NCBI RefSeq assembly: GCF_900091575.1
Contig: NZ_FMCR01000004.1
Coordinates: 372,001 to 436,000, forward strand
Direction of reading: 5' to 3'
Source: Micromonospora saelicesensis
GTDB taxonomy: Bacteria > Actinomycetota > Actinomycetes > Mycobacteriales > Micromonosporaceae
Length of the DNA stretch: 64,000 nucleotides
Shown here: one piece after another, positions 32,581-40,765 of the stretch
Layout of the letters: each line of letters begins with the position of its first letter
Position numbering within the stretch: position 1 is the first letter of the stretch
Notes under the pieces: generated by a model
Database searches by the model: none
What the model was told of the DNA's origin: nothing
What the model saw: the letters and a program-made list of their open reading frames with translations, nothing else
Program-made: the position numbers and the translations under genes

Positions 32581-33510
32581 ATGGCGTACGTGGACGCGGA
32601 GATCGCGAGCCAACCCGACTGCTGGCGGGAGGCGGCCAGGCTGGCCGAGGTCGTACGCGGTGACCTGCCGCGCCCCGGGGAACGGGTCGCCGTCGTCGGT
32701 TGCGGCACGTCGTGGTTCATGGCGATGGCGTACGCGGCCCGCCGCGAGCAGGCCGGCCAGGGTGAGACCGACGCGTTCCAGGCGTCCGAGTTCCCCGCCG
32801 GCCGCCGCTACGACCGGCTGATCGCGATCACCCGCTCCGGCACCACCACCGAGGTGCTGGAACTGCTCGCCGCGCTGCGCGGACGGACACCCACCACCGT
32901 CATCGTCGGTGACCCCACGTCCCCGGCGGTCGAGCTGGCCGCAGCCACAGTGGCCATGCCCTTCGCCGACGAACGGTCGGTGGTGCAGACCCGCTTCGCG
33001 ACCACCGCACTGGCCCTGCTCCGGGCCCAGCTCGGCGACCCGGTGACAGCGCTCGCCGCCGACGCCGAGGTGGCGGTGCGATCCCCGCTGCCGATCGACC
33101 CGGCCACCATCGAGCAGGTCACCTTCCTCGGTCGGGGGTGGACGATCGGGCTGGCCCAGGAGGCCGCGCTGAAGTGCCGCGAGGCGGCCACCTTCTGGGC
33201 CGAGGCGTACCCGGCGATGGACTACCGGCACGGGCCCATCTCGGTCGCGGCGGCGGGCCGGCTGGTCTGGGCGTTCGGTGAGCTGCCCGACGGGCTGCCC
33301 GAGGACGTGGCCGCCACCGGCGCGGCCTTCGTGCACAGCCGCACGCACGGCTGGCGCACGGTGCTGGGCAGCTGGTCCGCCGGCCGTACCCCGGTCGATC
33401 CGATGGCCGACCTGATCCTGGCCCAACGCTTCGCTGTCGCGCTGGCCACCAGCCGGGGCCTCGATCCGGACGCGCCCCGCCACCTGACCCGGTCCGTGGT
33501 GTTGGCGTGA
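32581..33510 (+). CDS. SIS-domain protein (AgaS/GlmS-isomerase-like)
   Basis: A 309-residue protein with tandem SIS folds. VAVVGCGTSWFMAMAYAARRE is the first phosphosugar-binding loop, then AITRSGTTTEVLELLAAL, and FLGRGWTIGLAQEAALKCREAATFWAEAYPAMDYRHGP in the second half. The EAALKxxE...E motif matches the isomerase half of GlmS and AgaS/NagB-II enzymes. It probably converts glucosamine-6-phosphate (or galactosamine-6-phosphate) to a ketose phosphate with ammonia release. No glutaminase domain is present. First gene of a three-gene operon with a ROK kinase and nagA. Confidence 0.85.
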   Translation: MAYVDAEIASQPDCWREAARLAEVVRGDLPRPGERVAVVGCGTSWFMAMAYAARREQAGQGETDAFQASEFPAGRRYDRLIAITRSGTTTEVLELLAALRGRTPTTVIVGDPTSPAVELAAATVAMPFADERSVVQTRFATTALALLRAQLGDPVTALAADAEVAVRSPLPIDPATIEQVTFLGRGWTIGLAQEAALKCREAATFWAEAYPAMDYRHGPISVAAAGRLVWAFGELPDGLPEDVAATGAAFVHSRTHGWRTVLGSWSAGRTPVDPMADLILAQRFAVALATSRGLDPDAPRHLTRSVVLA

Positions 33511-34457
33511 ACGACCGCGTGGTCGTTGCGCTGGACGTCGGCGGCACCGGCATGAAGTGTGCCCTGGTCCGACCGGACGGCGTCGTGGTGCGCACCGAAC
33601 GGCACCCCACCGACGCCGCACGCGGCCCGGCCGCCGTGGTCGGCACCATCCTGGAGGTGGCCGGCGGGCTGGCCGACAAGGCCCGCGCCGACGGGCTCAC
33701 CCCGATCGCGGTCGGCATCGCCGTGCCCGGGGTGGTGGACGAGGCACGCGGCGTCGCGGTCTGGTCGGCCAACGTGGGCTTCCGGGACGTACCCCTGCGG
33801 GACCTGACGGTGCAGCGGCTCGGCCTGCCGACGGCGCTCGGCCACGACGTGCGTGTCGGTGGTCTCGCCGAGGCCCGGCTCGGCGCCGGACGCGGCACCG
33901 GGCACGTGCTGTTCGTGGCCATCGGCACCGGCATCGCCGCCGCGCACGTCGTGGACGGCACGGCCGCCGTGGGGGCCCACGGCGCCGCCGGGGAGATCGG
34001 CCACATCCTGGTCCGGCCCGACGGTCCGCGCTGTGGCTGCGGCCGTCCCGGCTGCCTGGAGGCGATGGCGTCGGCCGCCGCGATCGGCCGCCGCTACGCC
34101 GAACTGGCCGGCGACACCGCGGACGCGCCGGTGACGGCGGCCGAGGTGGCCGAGCGGGCGGCTGCCGGCGAGCAGCTCGCCGGCCAGGTCTGGCAGGAGG
34201 CGGTCGAGGCGCTCGCCGATGGCCTCGCCAGCGGGCAGGCGCTGTTCGACGTGGCGACGATCGTGCTCGGCGGAGGCCTGGCCCAGGCCGGGGACCTGCT
34301 GCTGACCCCGCTGCGGGCGGCGCTGCACGAACGAATGACCTTCCACCGGGAGCCGCAACTGGTCGCGGCAGCCCTCGGCGACGAGGCCGGTTGCCTCGGT
34401 GCCGCCCTGCTCGCCCTGGACGCCGTGGGTGTCCGTGACCATCAGGAGAAGCGATGA
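33507..34457 (+). CDS. ROK-family sugar kinase (probable N-acetylhexosamine kinase)
   Basis: A 316-residue ROK kinase. VVALDVGGTGMKCALV is the ATP phosphate-binding loop. GAAGEIGHILVRPDG carries the E-x-G-H substrate motif. The zinc-binding CGCGRPGCLEAMAS (C-x-C-x4-C) is intact. GTG start at 33507 overlaps the SIS gene stop (GTGA). Operon context with nagA and a SIS isomerase points to N-acetylglucosamine or a related amino sugar as substrate, though ROK kinases vary and glucose activity cannot be excluded. Confidence 0.88.
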   Translation: MNDRVVVALDVGGTGMKCALVRPDGVVVRTERHPTDAARGPAAVVGTILEVAGGLADKARADGLTPIAVGIAVPGVVDEARGVAVWSANVGFRDVPLRDLTVQRLGLPTALGHDVRVGGLAEARLGAGRGTGHVLFVAIGTGIAAAHVVDGTAAVGAHGAAGEIGHILVRPDGPRCGCGRPGCLEAMASAAAIGRRYAELAGDTADAPVTAAEVAERAAAGEQLAGQVWQEAVEALADGLASGQALFDVATIVLGGGLAQAGDLLLTPLRAALHERMTFHREPQLVAAALGDEAGCLGAALLALDAVGVRDHQEKR

Positions 34458-35563
34458 CCGTACGGGTGAACGGCCGAGTGGTGACCCCGACCGGAGTCGT
34501 CCGACAGGGCTGCGTCGAGTGGGACGGTGATCGGATCACAGCGGTGGCCGAGTATCCGTCGGTGCGCGACGGGCACTGGATCCTGCCCGGCTTCGTGGAC
34601 ATGCACACGCACGGCGGTGGCGGGCACACCTTCACCACCGGGGACGCCGGCGAGGCCCGCGCGGCGGCCGACTTCCACCTCGCCCACGGCACCACCACGC
34701 TGCTGGCCAGCCTGGTCAGCGCGCCCTTTCCACTGATGCGTACGGCCACCGAGGCGTTCGCCCCGTTGGTCGAGGAGGGCGTGTTGGCGGGAATCCACTT
34801 CGAGGGGCCGTACCTGTCGGCCGCCCGCTGCGGCGCGCAGAACCCGGAGTACCTGCGTGACCCGTCGACCGACGAGCTGACCGAGCTGATCGAGCTGGGC
34901 CGGGGCGCGATCCGGATGGTCACCCTCGCCCCGGAGCGCGACGGCGCGCTGGAGGCGATCAAGCTGCTCACCGCGCAGCGGGTGGTGGCGGCGGTGGGCC
35001 ACACCGACGCCACGTACGAGCAGACCCGCGCCGCGGTCGCCGCCGGCGCGAGTGTCGGCACCCACCTGTTCAACGGGATGCGGCCGGTGCATCACCGTGA
35101 GCCGGGGCCGGTGGTGGCCCTGCTCGACGCGCCCACAGTGATCTGCGAGCTGGTCGCCGACGGGGTGCACCTGCACGACGGCATGCTGACCTTCGTCACC
35201 GCGACCGCCGGCCCGGACCGCGCCGCGCTGATCACCGACGCGATGGCCGCCGCCGGCATGCCCGACGGCGAGTACGAGTTGGGCGGCCAGGCCGTCACCG
35301 TCACCGACGGGGTGGCCCGGCTCGCCCGCGACGGCGCGATCGCCGGCAGCACGCTGACCATGGACGCCGCGCTGCGGCACGCCGTGAACGCCGGAATCCC
35401 GATCGCCGACGCCGCACGGATGGTGGCCACCACCCCGGCGCGGGCCATCGGCCTGGGTGACCGGCTCGGGTCCCTCCAGGTGGGCCTCCGCGCCGACCTG
35501 GTGGTGCTCGACGACGACCTCAACGTGGTGCGGGTGCTGCGCGGGGGCTCCTGGGTGGAGTGA
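34454..35563 (+). CDS. nagA: N-acetylglucosamine-6-phosphate deacetylase
   Basis: A 369-residue amidohydrolase. The metal/substrate motifs are DMHTHGGGGHTFTTG, GIHFEGPYLS (metal-ligand Glu), AVGHTDATYEQ (His) and GTHLFNGMRP (His). LITDAMAAAGMPDGEY carries the catalytic aspartate region. It hydrolyses GlcNAc-6-P to glucosamine-6-P and acetate. With the upstream kinase and SIS isomerase it forms a route from GlcNAc to central metabolism. ATG at 34454 overlaps the kinase stop (ATGA). Confidence 0.92.
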   Translation: MTVRVNGRVVTPTGVVRQGCVEWDGDRITAVAEYPSVRDGHWILPGFVDMHTHGGGGHTFTTGDAGEARAAADFHLAHGTTTLLASLVSAPFPLMRTATEAFAPLVEEGVLAGIHFEGPYLSAARCGAQNPEYLRDPSTDELTELIELGRGAIRMVTLAPERDGALEAIKLLTAQRVVAAVGHTDATYEQTRAAVAAGASVGTHLFNGMRPVHHREPGPVVALLDAPTVICELVADGVHLHDGMLTFVTATAGPDRAALITDAMAAAGMPDGEYELGGQAVTVTDGVARLARDGAIAGSTLTMDAALRHAVNAGIPIADAARMVATTPARAIGLGDRLGSLQVGLRADLVVLDDDLNVVRVLRGGSWVE

Positions 35564-35615
35564 CGGGGGCGCCGCCGGCGCCGCTCGCATCGACCGGAGC
35601 AGGCGGAGGCCCAGC

Positions 35616-36839
35616 TCAGTTGACGGCGGGGACCTCGACGCCGAGGACGGCCTGCTCGTCGGGGCGGTGCACCAGCACGTCCGACAGGTACGACTGGACC
35701 GCGTGGCGCATCCCGACGTCCCGGCCCGCCTTCTCGGAGAGCAGCCACTTGTGCTCGATGATCTGGGCGAACAGCTCCTGCGGTTCCAGCTTGCGGCGCA
35801 GGTTCGCGGGCACGGCCCGGACCACCGGCTCGAAGACCTCGGTGAGCCAGCGGTGCGCGGCCTGCTGCTCGTCGATCAGGTCGCTCTCCGCGCGGTAGGC
35901 GTCCAGGTCGTTGAGCAGCTTGCGGGCCTGGTTCTCCTCGGCGTCCAGCCCGGTCAGCCGCAGCAGCCGCCGGGTGTGGTAGCCGGCGTCGACGACCTTC
36001 GGCCGAACCAGGAACCGCCCGTCGTCGATGGACGACATGGCCACCTCGGCGACGTCGAAGCCCAGCTCGTTGAGGCGCCGGATCCGGCCCTCGATGTCGT
36101 GCCGGGCCTCCCGCTCGATCGCCTGCTCATAGGTGATCTCGTGCCAGAGCCGCTCGTAGCGCTGCACGACCTCCTCGCAGACCACCTCCGGGTCGATGGA
36201 CTCGTGCAGCAGGCCGGCGGCCTGCAGGTCCAACGCCTCACCGAAGATGTTCACCCGGGCGATCTCCAGGTCTTCACCACGCTGACCGTTGGAGAGCTTG
36301 TTGTGCAGGGCACCCGTCTCCGCGTCCACCAGGTAGGCGGCGAAGGCGCCCGCGTCCCGCCGGAACAGCGTGTTCGACAGCGAGCAGTCGCCCCAGAAGA
36401 AGCCGGTCAGGTGCATCCGCACGATCAGGGCGGCGAGCGCGTCGAGCAGTCGGCTCATCGTCTCCGGCCGGAGGGTGTGCGAGAAGAGCGCCCGGTACGG
36501 CAGCGAGAACTGCAGATGCCGGGTGATCAGCACCGATTCGAGCGGCTCCCCATCCTCGGTCTGCCGGTCGGCGACGACCGCCACCGCCTCGACCGAGGGA
36601 AAGTCGATCCGTTCCAGGGCCCGGAGCAGGTCGTACTCCCGCTCGGCGATCCGCTCGCGGGTCTCCTTGAACGCGTACACGTAGTCGCCCAACCGGACGA
36701 AACGGACGATGTGCCGGGAGATGCCCTGCGGCAGCGCCACCAGGTGTTGGGCAGGCCACTCCTCCAGCGGTGTCGACCAGGGCAGGTCGAGCAGCGCCGG
36801 GTCCACGAGGGCAGACGTGATCCGCACGGGCACAAGCAT
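35616..36839 (-). CDS. DUF4032-domain kinase-like protein
   Basis: A 407-residue protein. The N-terminal 260 residues resemble a lipopolysaccharide-kinase-like fold: VYAFKETRERIAEREYDLLRAL gives the Lys/Glu pair, and LTGFFWGDCSLSNTLFRRDAG with AYLVDAETGALH supplies the catalytic and metal Asp regions. The C-terminal half is DUF4032. No substrate is known; a phosphotransferase role is inferred. The start at 36839 is the conserved MLVPVRITSAL. It is convergent with nagA and divergent from the PAP2 gene. Confidence 0.85.
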   Translation of the reverse strand: MLVPVRITSALVDPALLDLPWSTPLEEWPAQHLVALPQGISRHIVRFVRLGDYVYAFKETRERIAEREYDLLRALERIDFPSVEAVAVVADRQTEDGEPLESVLITRHLQFSLPYRALFSHTLRPETMSRLLDALAALIVRMHLTGFFWGDCSLSNTLFRRDAGAFAAYLVDAETGALHNKLSNGQRGEDLEIARVNIFGEALDLQAAGLLHESIDPEVVCEEVVQRYERLWHEITYEQAIEREARHDIEGRIRRLNELGFDVAEVAMSSIDDGRFLVRPKVVDAGYHTRRLLRLTGLDAEENQARKLLNDLDAYRAESDLIDEQQAAHRWLTEVFEPVVRAVPANLRRKLEPQELFAQIIEHKWLLSEKAGRDVGMRHAVQSYLSDVLVHRPDEQAVLGVEVPAVN

Positions 36840-36929
36840 GACTGGTCTCCCCCCGCATCCGCCCCTGATCGTGGTTGGGCCCACAGCGCCGTACACCCCG
36901 GGCTCGCGCCGGGCCGGTAGCGTGGTCGC

Positions 36930-37697
36930 GTGCTCAAACCCACAGCGGTACGACGTGACCTGCGGCTACGGCCCGTCCGCCCGGCCGGCTGGTGGTTCGA
37001 CGCGCTCCTGCTGGTCGGTCTGGTCGGGTTGACTGTGGCGCTCGCCGCCGACCAGCTCTTCGGATTGGACCGGGCGATCGCCGACTGGGCCGACGGGCAC
37101 CGGCCGGCCGCCGCGTACTGGGTCGCCCGGGTGCTGAACTTCCTCGGCCAGGGCACTCCGCTGACGTTGATCGCCGCCGGGCTGGGCGTGCTGCTGGCCG
37201 TCCGGCTGCGGTCGGTGCGGCCGATCCTGCCTCCGGTGGTCGCGTTCGTGCTGACCAACCTGACGATCGGCCCGCTCAAGATCTGGACCGCGCGGGCGGC
37301 ACCGAGCGCCAGCGTGAAGGAGCCGTTCCTGACGCCCGAGCAGACCCTGCCGCTGTTCCACGACGACCTGCCGGTGCGGTTCGCCCAGTCCTACCCGTCG
37401 GGGCACGTCGCCAACGCGATCGTCTGGTACGGGGTCATCGCGATGCTGCTCGCCCCGCTGGCCCGCAGCTTCGGCCGCCAACTGCCGGCCCGGCTCGTCA
37501 CCGTGATCCGCGTCGTGCCGCCGCTGGTCGTCCTCACCACCACCACCTACCTCGGCTGGCACTGGCTGACCGACTCGGTGGCCGGGCTGCTGCTGGGCCT
37601 GCTCCTGGACCGGCTGCTGCACCGGGCACCCTGGGACGGCGTGCCGCTCCCCGGCCGGTTACGCGGATGGGATCGGCCGTTCACCTCGTACCCCTAG
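36930..37697 (+). CDS. PAP2-superfamily membrane phosphatase
   Basis: A 255-residue protein with about six TM helices. PAP2 motifs are SYPSGHVAN (motif 2, catalytic His) and TYLGWHWLTDSVAG (motif 3, H-x3-D). The first motif, usually KxxxxxxRP, appears as KIWTARAAP. It probably dephosphorylates a lipid phosphate or undecaprenyl pyrophosphate at the outer membrane leaflet. GTG start at 36930 gives a sensible N-terminus. The APC transporter follows 11 bp later, so the two may be co-transcribed. Confidence 0.87.
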   Translation: MLKPTAVRRDLRLRPVRPAGWWFDALLLVGLVGLTVALAADQLFGLDRAIADWADGHRPAAAYWVARVLNFLGQGTPLTLIAAGLGVLLAVRLRSVRPILPPVVAFVLTNLTIGPLKIWTARAAPSASVKEPFLTPEQTLPLFHDDLPVRFAQSYPSGHVANAIVWYGVIAMLLAPLARSFGRQLPARLVTVIRVVPPLVVLTTTTYLGWHWLTDSVAGLLLGLLLDRLLHRAPWDGVPLPGRLRGWDRPFTSYP

Positions 37698-37708
37698 GGT
37701 TCTGGATC

Positions 37709-38944
37709 GTGAATCAACTGGCGCGGCGGCTGGGCGTACCCGATGCGGTTGTCATCGGGTTGGGCTCGATGCTGGGTGCGGGCGTCTTCGTGGTCTTCGG
37801 CCCGGCGGTGGCGGCGGCCGGCGGCGCCGGCCTGCTGCCCGCGCTGGCGCTGGCCGGCTTCGTCGCCTTCTGCAACGCGACCAGCTCCGCGCGGCTCGCG
37901 GCCCGTTACCCGGAGTCCGGCGGCACCTACGTCTACGGCCGGGAGCGCCTCGGGCCGTTCGCCGGGTTTCTGGCCGGTTGGGGCTTCGTGGTCGGCAAGA
38001 CGGCGAGCTGTGCGGCGATGGCGTTGACCGTCGGGGCGTACCTCTGGCCGGGCCAGGCCCGGCTGGTCGCCGTCGGCGCGGTGCTCGCGGTGACCGCGGT
38101 GAACCTGCGTGGCATCGGCAAGACCGCCACCGTGACCAGGGCGTTGGTCGCGCTGGTGCTCGGGGTGCTGGCAGTGGTCACGGTCGTCGGCCTGGTCGGT
38201 GGGCCGGTGCATCTGGACCGGCTCGGCGAGCCCGGCGGTTCGGCGCGCGGCGTGCTCACCGCCGCCGGGTTGCTGTTCTTCGCCTTCGCCGGGTACGCCC
38301 GGATCGCCACGCTGGGCGAGGAGGTCCGCGACCCGCAGCGGACCATCCCGCGCGCGGTGCCGCTGGCGCTCGGGGTGGTTCTCGTGATCTACCTGGTGCT
38401 GGCCGTGGTCGCCCTCGGCGTGCTCGGCGCCGACCGGCTGGCCGATTCCGCAGCGCCCCTGGTCGACGTGGTGACCGCCGCCGGGCTGCCCGGCCTGGCG
38501 TGGGTGGTTCGCGCCGGTGCCACCATCGCGGTCGTCGGGGTGCTGCTGTCCCTGGTCGCCGGGGTCGGTCGGACCACCCTCGCCATGGCCCGTCGCCGTG
38601 ACCTGCCCGGCGCGCTGGCCGCCGTGCACCCGGTGCACCAGGTGCCGCACCGCGCCGAACTGGCGGTCGCCGCTGTGGTGATCGTGGTGGTGCTGCTCGG
38701 CGACGTACGCGACGCGATCGGCTTCTCCAGCTGCACGGTGCTCGTCTACTACGCGATCACCAACGCGGCGGCGCTCACCCTGGGCCGGGACCCGGACCGG
38801 CGGTTGCCGGTCCGGGTGCTCGCCGGTCTGGGGCTCTTCGGTTGCCTGCTGCTGGCGGTCAACCTGCCACTGGGCAGCGTTCTCGCCGGCTTCGGTGTGC
38901 TCGCCGTCGGTGCCGCCTTCTACGCGCTGCGGGCTCGCCGCTGA
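37709..38944 (+). CDS. APC-family amino acid/polyamine permease
   Basis: A 411-residue protein with about 12 TM helices. IGLGSMLGAGVFVVFGPA is the TM1 motif G-S-(I/M)-(I/L)-GAG, and ARYPESGGTYVYGRERLGPFAGFLAGW is the TM2/TM3 motif of APC transporters. FFAFAGYARIATLGEEVRDPQRTIPRAV is the TM6/loop signature. Substrate not predictable. The GTG at 37709 was chosen because it places TM1 correctly; the open frame upstream overlaps the PAP2 gene and is not coding. Confidence 0.88.
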   Translation: MNQLARRLGVPDAVVIGLGSMLGAGVFVVFGPAVAAAGGAGLLPALALAGFVAFCNATSSARLAARYPESGGTYVYGRERLGPFAGFLAGWGFVVGKTASCAAMALTVGAYLWPGQARLVAVGAVLAVTAVNLRGIGKTATVTRALVALVLGVLAVVTVVGLVGGPVHLDRLGEPGGSARGVLTAAGLLFFAFAGYARIATLGEEVRDPQRTIPRAVPLALGVVLVIYLVLAVVALGVLGADRLADSAAPLVDVVTAAGLPGLAWVVRAGATIAVVGVLLSLVAGVGRTTLAMARRRDLPGALAAVHPVHQVPHRAELAVAAVVIVVVLLGDVRDAIGFSSCTVLVYYAITNAAALTLGRDPDRRLPVRVLAGLGLFGCLLLAVNLPLGSVLAGFGVLAVGAAFYALRARR

Positions 38945-38963
38945 CCCCAGCGGCCGGCCGTAG

Positions 38964-39749
38964 TCAGCGGCTCAACCGCTGGTAACGGCGCACGGCCAGC
39001 GGGGCGAACGTCGCGATCAGCAGCACCGGCCACAGCACCGCCAACAGCATCGCGTGCTCCGCCGGCCAGGAGTCGCCACCCAGGCCCGGGTTGCCGAACA
39101 GTTCTCGGATCGCCGCCACGGTGGCCGACAACGGGTTCCACTCCGAGATCGTCCCGATGACCGGAGGCATCAGCTCGGGCGACACGAAGACGTTGGAGAT
39201 CGCGCTCAACGGGAACGCCGCCGGAAAGACGATCACACCGACCGTGTCCGGGTTGCGGACCAGCAACGCCAGGTAGATCCCGACCCAGGTGATCGCGATT
39301 CGCAGCAGCAGGAGGAGACCGACGGCGAGCAACGCCTTGCCGACACCCTGTCGCCACTGCCACCCGACGAGCAGGCCACACACCAGGAGGGTGGACATCT
39401 CCAGCAGGGCGCGCAGCAGGTCGGCGGCGCTGCGACCGGTCATCAGGGCGGACCGGGCCATCGGCATCGACCGGAACCGGTCGACCACACCCCGGCTGAG
39501 GTCGAGCGCCACGCCCGTCGCGGTGGCACCCAGCCCGTAGAGCATCGTCATCACGAAGACCCCCGGCAGCAGGAACTCGCGGTAGCTGCCACCGCCCGCT
39601 ACCTGCATGCCGCTGCCGAACACGTACCCGAAGACCAGCACGAACATGATCGGCAGCGAGAAGTAGAGGATCAGCTCCTCCGGCGCGCGGACCACATGGG
39701 TCATGTTCCGCCTGGTCATCGTCCAACCGTCAGCGATCACAGTGGTCAT
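38964..39749 (-). CDS. ABC-2 permease, DrrB-like
   Basis: A 261-residue protein with six TM helices. The N-terminal amphipathic region RRNMTHVVRAPEELILYFSLPIMFVLVFGYVFG and the LLPGVFVMTMLYGLGATATGVALDLSRGVVDRFRSMPMARSALMTGR motif are characteristic of DrrB-type antibiotic exporters. NPLSATVAAIRELFGNPG is the usual C-terminal motif. It overlaps the ATPase stop by four bases. Substrate unknown; no biosynthetic genes lie nearby. Confidence 0.9.
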   Translation of the reverse strand: MTTVIADGWTMTRRNMTHVVRAPEELILYFSLPIMFVLVFGYVFGSGMQVAGGGSYREFLLPGVFVMTMLYGLGATATGVALDLSRGVVDRFRSMPMARSALMTGRSAADLLRALLEMSTLLVCGLLVGWQWRQGVGKALLAVGLLLLLRIAITWVGIYLALLVRNPDTVGVIVFPAAFPLSAISNVFVSPELMPPVIGTISEWNPLSATVAAIRELFGNPGLGGDSWPAEHAMLLAVLWPVLLIATFAPLAVRRYQRLSR

Positions 39750-40735
39750 GCCACGTCCGCCTTTCGTCCCGCCGCCACGGGCTCACGGGCCTCGTCCGGC
39801 CGGTGGCCGGTCAGGTGCAGAAACGCCTCGTCCAACGTCGCGCGCCGCAGGCCGATGTCCTCGACCGCGATCCCGGCGTCGTCCAGAGCGCGAACCACGT
39901 CGACCAGGCCGGCGACGCGATCGACCACCGGCACGCTGAGCCGTCGGACCTCCGGGTCGAGTTCGGGCTCCGCACCGCAGATCGGCGCGACGAGGCGGGC
40001 CGCCTGGCTCAGCTCGGCCGCGTCCCGGACCACCACCTCGATCCGGTCGCCGCCGGTCATCGCCTTCAGCTGGTCCGGTGAACCCTCGGCCACCACCCGA
40101 CCGGCGTCGATCACCGAGATCCGGTCGGCGAGCTGATCGGCCTCCTCCAGGTACTGCGTGGTGAGCAGCACCGTGGTCCCGTCCGCCACGAGACCGCGAA
40201 CCAGGTCCCACACCTGGTTGCGGCTGCGCGGGTCCAGGCCGGTCGTCGGCTCGTCCAGGAACAGCACGCGCGGCGTGCGGATCAGGCTGGCGGCGAGGTC
40301 CAGTCGGCGACGCATCCCACCCGAGTACTCACCGGCGGACCGACTCGCCGCCTCGTCGAGCCCGAACCGTTCCAGCAGCTCACCGGCGCGTCGGCGGGCC
40401 TCCCGCCGGCCGAGCCGGAACAGCCGGCCGAACAGCTCCAGGTTCTGCCGGCCGCTGAGGATCTCGTCGACCGCGGCGTACTGCCCGGTCAGCCCGATCC
40501 GGGCGCGCACCTCGTCCGGCCGGCGCAGCACGTCGTACCCGGCCACGGTGGCCCTTCCCGTGTCGAAGCGCAGCAGCGTGGTGAGGATCCGTACGGCCGT
40601 CGTCTTGCCCGCGCCGTTCGGTCCCAGCAGTCCGTGGACCGTGCCGGGCGGCACTGTCAGGTCGAACGTGTCGAGCGCGCGGGTCGGGCCGTACCGCTTG
40701 CCCAGACCCTCGGCGACCACCTCGAATGTCGTCAT
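39746..40735 (-). CDS. ABC ATPase, DrrA-like (daunorubicin-resistance family)
   Basis: A 329-residue ATPase. Walker A GPNGAGKTT, Q-loop IGLTGQYAAVDEILSGRQNL, signature YSGGMRRRLDLAASLI, Walker B VLFLDEPTTGLDPRSR and LTTQYLEEADQLADRI are all intact. The C-terminal 100 residues are the DrrA-specific DUF4162-like extension ending near LDEAFLHLTG. It pairs with the downstream permease to export hydrophobic compounds. The start at 40735 is MTTFEVVAEGL. The large regulator gene ends 30 bp upstream on the same strand, so it may control this exporter. Confidence 0.92.
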   Translation of the reverse strand: MTTFEVVAEGLGKRYGPTRALDTFDLTVPPGTVHGLLGPNGAGKTTAVRILTTLLRFDTGRATVAGYDVLRRPDEVRARIGLTGQYAAVDEILSGRQNLELFGRLFRLGRREARRRAGELLERFGLDEAASRSAGEYSGGMRRRLDLAASLIRTPRVLFLDEPTTGLDPRSRNQVWDLVRGLVADGTTVLLTTQYLEEADQLADRISVIDAGRVVAEGSPDQLKAMTGGDRIEVVVRDAAELSQAARLVAPICGAEPELDPEVRRLSVPVVDRVAGLVDVVRALDDAGIAVEDIGLRRATLDEAFLHLTGHRPDEAREPVAAGRKADVA

Positions 40736-40765
40736 GCCCCCACGGTGCGGCCGGGCGCTGACCGG

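Noticed and set aside
35568..35582. GGCGCC-GCC-GGCGCC between nagA and the DUF4032 gene as a terminator
   Set aside because: The stem is only 6 bp with no T-tract and is expected by chance in such GC-rich sequence.
36992..37708. Upstream extension of the APC permease frame
   Set aside because: It overlaps the PAP2 phosphatase gene in another frame and has no membrane or family signal; the GTG at 37709 gives a normal permease N-terminus.
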